DNA of 64,000 bases from assembly GCF_000421225.1 (NCBI RefSeq), contig NZ_ATWL01000014.1:1-64000 (forward strand), read 5' to 3'. The position numbers were made by a program, and so were the translations under genes. Below are positions 60,224-64,000 of the stretch, piece after piece. The notes beneath the pieces were generated by a model. That model was not told the origin of the DNA and made no database searches. It saw only the letters and a list, made by a program, of their open reading frames with translations. The stretch is from Ruania albidiflava DSM 18029 (GTDB lineage Bacteria > Actinomycetota > Actinomycetes > Actinomycetales > Beutenbergiaceae). Positions within the stretch are counted from its first letter, which is position 1. Every line of letters starts with the position of its first letter.

Positions 60224-61165
60224 ATGGCAGCCGGCGGCGGCACGAAAGCAGTGATCGCGGCGTTGCTCGCGAACACGGGCATCGCGGTGACCAAGTTCGT
60301 CGCCTACCTGCTCACCCAGTCCAGCTCGATGCTTGCGGAGTCGGTGCACTCCCTCGCCGATGCCGGTAACCAGGTGCTGCTCCTGGTCGGCGGGAAGAGG
60401 AGCCAACGACGCGCCTCCGAGGTGCACCAGTTCGGCTACGGCCGGAGCCGGTACGTGTACGCCTTCATCGTCTCGATCATCCTGTTCACCCTCGGCGGCT
60501 GCTTCGCGCTCTACGAGGCGTGGCACAAGTTCTCCGACCCCCATCCGATCACCTCCTGGCAGTGGGTACCGGTGCTGGTGCTCGTGGTCGCCATCGTGCT
60601 GGAAGGCTTCTCCCTGCGTACCGCAGTGCTCGAGGCCAACCACGCCCGGGGCCGAACCCCGCTGCTGAAGTTCGTGCGCCGGTCCCGGTCGCCGGAGCTG
60701 CCGGTCATCCTGCTCGAGGACATCGGTGCCCTGGTAGGTCTGGTCCTGGCGCTGTTCGGGGTGTCGATGACCCTGGCCACCCACGACGGACGCTGGGATG
60801 CGATCGGTTCGGCAGCGATCGGCATCCTGCTGGTGGTGATCGCCTCCTTCCTCGCGGTGGAGATGAACTCCATGCTGCTGGGTGAGGCTGCGTTGCCGGA
60901 GCACCAGGACGCGATCGAGGCCGCCGTGGTGGGGCAGGGCATCCCCTCCCTGATCCACCTGCGCACCATGCACCTGGGCCCCGACCGGGTGCTGGTCGCA
61001 GCGAAGGTGGCGGTGGAGAAGGGGGCCACGGCAGCGGAGGTGGCTGCTGCCATCGACGGTGCTGAGGCGCGCATCCGAGCCAGCGTCCCGATAGACACCG
61101 TGATCTTCCTGGAACCGGACCTGCGGCGCGGACAGGCGGCGGAGGCTCAGGCCACGGTGGAGTGA
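60224..61165 (+). CDS. cation diffusion facilitator family transporter
   Basis: A 313-residue membrane transporter with about six helices and the HxxxD-type metal site S-V-H-S-L-A-D-A-G-N-Q in helix 2, then a cytoplasmic domain (about 215-313). CDF proteins export Zn, Co, Fe or Mn in exchange for protons. The L-L-x-x-G-x-K-R-S-x-R-R-A-S segment resembles the ZnT9-like group. It seems unrelated to polymer synthesis. Confidence 0.82.
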   Translation: MAAGGGTKAVIAALLANTGIAVTKFVAYLLTQSSSMLAESVHSLADAGNQVLLLVGGKRSQRRASEVHQFGYGRSRYVYAFIVSIILFTLGGCFALYEAWHKFSDPHPITSWQWVPVLVLVVAIVLEGFSLRTAVLEANHARGRTPLLKFVRRSRSPELPVILLEDIGALVGLVLALFGVSMTLATHDGRWDAIGSAAIGILLVVIASFLAVEMNSMLLGEAALPEHQDAIEAAVVGQGIPSLIHLRTMHLGPDRVLVAAKVAVEKGATAAEVAAAIDGAEARIRASVPIDTVIFLEPDLRRGQAAEAQATVE

Positions 61166-61259
61166 GTAGGTAGGCACCGCCGTGCAGCCCTCTACGCCTG
61201 CCGATCTCTTGGACTTCGGACAAACACAACCAGGACGACCTTGAGGAGCACGACCCCCG

Positions 61260-62717
61260 ATGCTGACGTTGGAAGCTCTGCTGGAACCGCTTGCTGCTCG
61301 TGTGCCGTACAGCTATGTCGGCGAGCCGAACATCAAGTTTCGGGGGATCGCGCTCCGCGCAACCCGCAAGCTTGCTGGTGGTCAGTTCGTGGTTCTCGTC
61401 GACTCCCACTGGGGAAAGCGTGCCCGGGAGAAGTTCGGCTATCCCGACCGCACGCGTGAGGAGGTGGTCAACGATGCTCACCACCACGGAGCGACAGGGT
61501 TCATCGTGAACGAGCGACTCAGGGATGAGCCCTTCCTCGAAGGCAAGAACTGCTTCTTCGTGAAGAACACCCTCGACTTCGCGTTTCGGCTCGTGGAGAC
61601 AGTACGTGCAGTCACAGCGAAGAAGGCCGTCGCGGTGACTGGGTCTGCCGGCAAGTCCACCACCAAAGCGATGATCACCCACGTGTTGCGCAGCCTGCCC
61701 GATCAGCCTGAGATCTACAGCCCACCGAGCACGGACAACATATTCACGAGCGTTACTTGTCAGCTGAGCAGGATGGACAACTACGACTACTCGGTACTGG
61801 AGGTCGCCGGTTCGGCGTTTCTTCGGTTCCACACGAATTCATTTGCCGTGTCCCCTGACGTCAGCATGGTCACCTCGATCTCCGAAGCCCACCTTGACTA
61901 TCTGGACGATCTCGAAGGAGTAGCACGAAGGAAGGCGCGTCTCTTCGACCGTCCGCCGCCGGGTGGCACAGCAGTGATCAATCTCGATACCGCCTGTGCC
62001 GACCGTCTGGTCACCCACGCCCTGGAGCAGGGCTGTCGGGTGGTCACGTTCGGGGAGACACCGGAGGCGATGATCAGGCTGGTGAGCTACGACCCAGCCT
62101 CGAAGCGAGTCGTCGTCGAAGCCGACGGTACCCGGACTGAGTTCACCGTCGGTGCCGTCGGCAAGCATATGGCGATCAACAGTCTGGCCGTCCTGGCCAC
62201 CCTGCGGGCGCTCGAGGTCCCAGGCTGGCCGGGGGCACTGGAGTCCTTGGCCACCTTCCGGGCGTTGACAGGTCGTGGTGAGACGAGGTCGGTGGCACTA
62301 CCCGGAGGAACGCTGACCCTGGTTGACGAGTCCTACAACGCCAACCCAGCGTCGATGAGGGCGGCACTTGCGGCGTTGGCGGACAGACCAGCGGCAGGCG
62401 GTCGCCGTATCGTGGTCCTCGCGGACATGCTCGAGCTGGGCGCAGGTTCCGCCGATATCCACCGTGACCTGGCCCCGGCCCTCGAGCCGCTCGCAGACGC
62501 ACAGGTGCACTTGGTGGGGGAGAACATGGCTGCACTCTTCGGGGTGGTGCGGGGACGACTTCCTGGTGTACGGCACTGGCAGAGTGTCGAGGCGTTGAGG
62601 TCGACCCTGCTGGCCGGCCTGCAGCCGGGCGACGTCCTGCTGCTCAAGGGGTCCAACGGGATGAAGCTGACGAGCATCGTGAAGGCGCTGCAGCCGACGT
62701 CGGCTGTGACTGGCTGA
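61260..62717 (+). CDS. MurF-like Mur ligase paralogue
   Basis: A 485-residue ATP-dependent ligase with three Mur domains: an N-terminal part (about 1-110), the ATP-binding centre with G128-S-A-G-K-S-T134, and a C-terminal domain with D-E-S-Y-N-A-N-P-A-S-M, the MurF signature. MurF attaches D-Ala-D-Ala to UDP-MurNAc-tripeptide. The N-terminal half diverges, and the gene is among glycosyltransferases and a TagH-like ATPase rather than in a dcw cluster, so it is likely a paralogue acting on another carboxylate, such as a uronic acid or amino acid of the wall polymer. GGAG precedes the ATG. It ends four bases from the convergent glycosyltransferase. Confidence 0.78.
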   Translation: MLTLEALLEPLAARVPYSYVGEPNIKFRGIALRATRKLAGGQFVVLVDSHWGKRAREKFGYPDRTREEVVNDAHHHGATGFIVNERLRDEPFLEGKNCFFVKNTLDFAFRLVETVRAVTAKKAVAVTGSAGKSTTKAMITHVLRSLPDQPEIYSPPSTDNIFTSVTCQLSRMDNYDYSVLEVAGSAFLRFHTNSFAVSPDVSMVTSISEAHLDYLDDLEGVARRKARLFDRPPPGGTAVINLDTACADRLVTHALEQGCRVVTFGETPEAMIRLVSYDPASKRVVVEADGTRTEFTVGAVGKHMAINSLAVLATLRALEVPGWPGALESLATFRALTGRGETRSVALPGGTLTLVDESYNANPASMRAALAALADRPAAGGRRIVVLADMLELGAGSADIHRDLAPALEPLADAQVHLVGENMAALFGVVRGRLPGVRHWQSVEALRSTLLAGLQPGDVLLLKGSNGMKLTSIVKALQPTSAVTG

Positions 62718-62721
62718 CGAG

Positions 62722-63825
62722 TCATCCGGTTGCGTGCTCGAGGGCACGGACGAATGCGCCGGCATCCTGGTACCAGTTCATGTTCGCCGCGACATAGTCG
62801 TAGCCGCTCGTGGCGCACGTCGTGCGGTAGGAATCATCGGCCGCGAGCTTGCGCAGAGCTCGGGCGGCAGCATCGATGTCTCCGAACGGGACGATGGCGC
62901 CACCGCCAGAACTGGTCACCAGGTCTGCCGCGGCCTCGTTAGGAGTGCTGACCACCGGGACACCGTGAGCCAGGTACTCGACCAGCTTCGTGGGCAGTGA
63001 ACGCGTGTAGTTCGGCTCGTCGTGCAGCAGCGCAAGCCCGGCGCACGCACCGCTGAGCATCGTGATCGCCTGGTCATTGGGAACGAATCCGGTCCACGTG
63101 AGGTGGCCCGCGTCGTGCGCGGCGCGCAGCAGCGGTTCCAGTGACGCCTCGGCTGGTCCGATGAGCTGGAATGTCAGCTCTGGTACGGCCTGGGCAAGAG
63201 CTATCATCTCCTCGGCGCCTCGGGCACGGGAGATCTTGCCCAGGTAGACCACGCGATCCTGCCCCGGAGGTCGAGGGCGTCTGCCAGGCACCAGGACCGA
63301 GTTGGGGACTACGGGGTGTTCTCGCCGGAACCGCGCCGCATAGCTGTGCTCCGCCAGCAGCAGGTGGTAGCGGTTCTCGGCGAGACGTTCCGCGAGCCGG
63401 ACAGCCCATGCAAGCACAGGCCGTAGCGCACGCGGTACCCACGACCGCATCGAGAGGGCCGCTGCCGTGTCCTCGTGCACGTCCCAGACGACCGGTGCGA
63501 CACGAGCACCCAAACCGGCGACAGCAAGCAGCAGGTCGGGGTCGTGCAGCAAGATCACGTCCGCGTGCGGCCCGATCCGGCGGACCAAGCCTCGCGCCAT
63601 ACGGACGGCTGTCAACCGTCGCCGCCCCGCAGCGCGGGGAAGGGAGAGGCCGTGGACACCGTCTGGCGGGGTGCGGCCGAACGCCTCGAAGGGGGCGGCA
63701 TACACCACCTGGTGCCCGGCATCGAGCAGTGCGGGGATCTGGCGGTGTCGGATCCGCGCATCCTCCGGATCGTGCACGATCGTCACGACGAGGATACGCA
63801 GCGGGCGTCCCGGCGCCAGCGTCAT
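62722..63825 (-). CDS. GT4-family glycosyltransferase
   Basis: A 367-residue GT-B transferase. The N-terminal half has D-P-E-D-A-R-I-R-H-R, and the donor half (about 185-350) has V-Y-L-G-K-I-S-R-A-R-G and the loop R-S-L-P-T-K-L-V-E-Y-L-A-H-G-V-P-V-V-S-T. Its start overlaps the stop of the TagH-like gene by ATGA, so it is coupled to polymer export and probably finishes or primes the glycan. Acceptor unknown. Confidence 0.85.
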   Translation of the reverse strand: MTLAPGRPLRILVVTIVHDPEDARIRHRQIPALLDAGHQVVYAAPFEAFGRTPPDGVHGLSLPRAAGRRRLTAVRMARGLVRRIGPHADVILLHDPDLLLAVAGLGARVAPVVWDVHEDTAAALSMRSWVPRALRPVLAWAVRLAERLAENRYHLLLAEHSYAARFRREHPVVPNSVLVPGRRPRPPGQDRVVYLGKISRARGAEEMIALAQAVPELTFQLIGPAEASLEPLLRAAHDAGHLTWTGFVPNDQAITMLSGACAGLALLHDEPNYTRSLPTKLVEYLAHGVPVVSTPNEAAADLVTSSGGGAIVPFGDIDAAARALRKLAADDSYRTTCATSGYDYVAANMNWYQDAGAFVRALEHATG

Positions 63826-64000
63826 CGGCGCCTTCGCAGCTCAGCGGCATACCGGTCCATGACTTCGCCGCTCGGGCCATCGTCGACCACCTTGCCCTGG
63901 TCTAACCAGATGGCACGGTCGCACATGTTCCTGACGGCCCGGATGGAGTGGCTGACGAGGAACACCGTGCCGGCCCGTTCGCGGATCTGCTCGATGCGCT
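63822..64000 (-). CDS. TagH-like ABC export ATPase, C-terminal end (cut by window edge)
   Basis: The last 58 codons of a leftward gene reach in from the window edge: F-L-V-S-H-S-I, the switch histidine of ABC ATPases, then C-D-R-A-I-W-L-D-Q-G-K and V-M-D-R-Y, the usual end of the polysaccharide and teichoic acid exporter ATPases TagH/RfbE. The basic tail overlaps the glycosyltransferase start. The permease and the rest lie beyond the window. Confidence 0.8.
   Translation of the reverse strand, partial: RIEQIRERAGTVFLVSHSIRAVRNMCDRAIWLDQGKVVDDGPSGEVMDRYAAELRRRR

Overview
The window is high-GC, gene-dense DNA from an actinobacterium. The evidence is a WhiB-family iron-sulfur regulator followed by the actinobacterial neighbourhood of GT2 membrane protein, DUF5719, DUF3499, phosphomannomutase and Trm112-like genes, a TIGR03089 protein, a DevS/DevR-type two-component system, sugar ABC importers without their own ATPase, and many GTG starts with 4-nt ATGA/GTGA overlaps. 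I cannot name a genus from sequence alone; members of the Micrococcales such as the Ruaniaceae or Beutenbergiaceae would fit. No rRNA, tRNA, CRISPR array or prophage was seen.

Layout. (1) 1-466: the 5' end of an IS481-type transposase and a 115-nt element bounded by a perfect 22-nt inverted repeat. (2) 467-13401: a sugar-acid catabolic block with a D-galactonate dehydratase-like enolase-superfamily enzyme, two FCD-type GntR regulators, an amidase, a CUT1 sugar importer and a tightly overlapping five-gene operon (3-hydroxyacyl-CoA-dehydrogenase-like oxidoreductase, TIM-barrel isomerase/decarboxylase-like protein, DhaK-DhaL kinase, RpiB-like isomerase, triosephosphate isomerase-like protein). 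The operon's logic is oxidation of a five-carbon acid, decarboxylation to a tetrulose, phosphorylation, and two isomerisations to erythrose 4-phosphate. (3) 13448-15641: two glycosyltransferases. (4) 15753-18661: a DevS/DevR-like redox or dormancy sensor pair with a PPOX-fold protein. (5) 18712-20097: a GlcD-type FAD oxidase. (6) 20304-32294: a second sugar cluster with an FGGY kinase, two unrecognised proteins, a second CUT1 importer, a LacI regulator, a large sortase-anchored lamin-tail/metallophosphatase protein and a second RpiB-like isomerase. A promoter inside a LacI-type AACGTT double operator precedes the two unrecognised genes.

(7) 32496-64000: a cell-surface polymer locus. It holds three large GT2 proteins with the same N-terminal module but different C-termini (GT4-like, none, TagF-like), a nucleotide-sugar dehydrogenase, a membrane-anchored methyltransferase-like protein, two TupA-like ATP-grasp proteins, a MurF-like ligase, other glycosyltransferases, an epimerase, a low-molecular-weight phosphatase and, at the right edge, the end of a TagH-like export ATPase. 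Interleaved with it is the conserved whiB2-GT2-DUF5719-DUF3499-manB core. Together the genes suggest a uronate-containing, possibly amino-acid-decorated teichoic or teichuronic wall polymer made in the cytoplasm and exported by an ABC system.

Coding starts were chosen from Shine-Dalgarno spacing and family alignment remembered from general knowledge; no database search was run.
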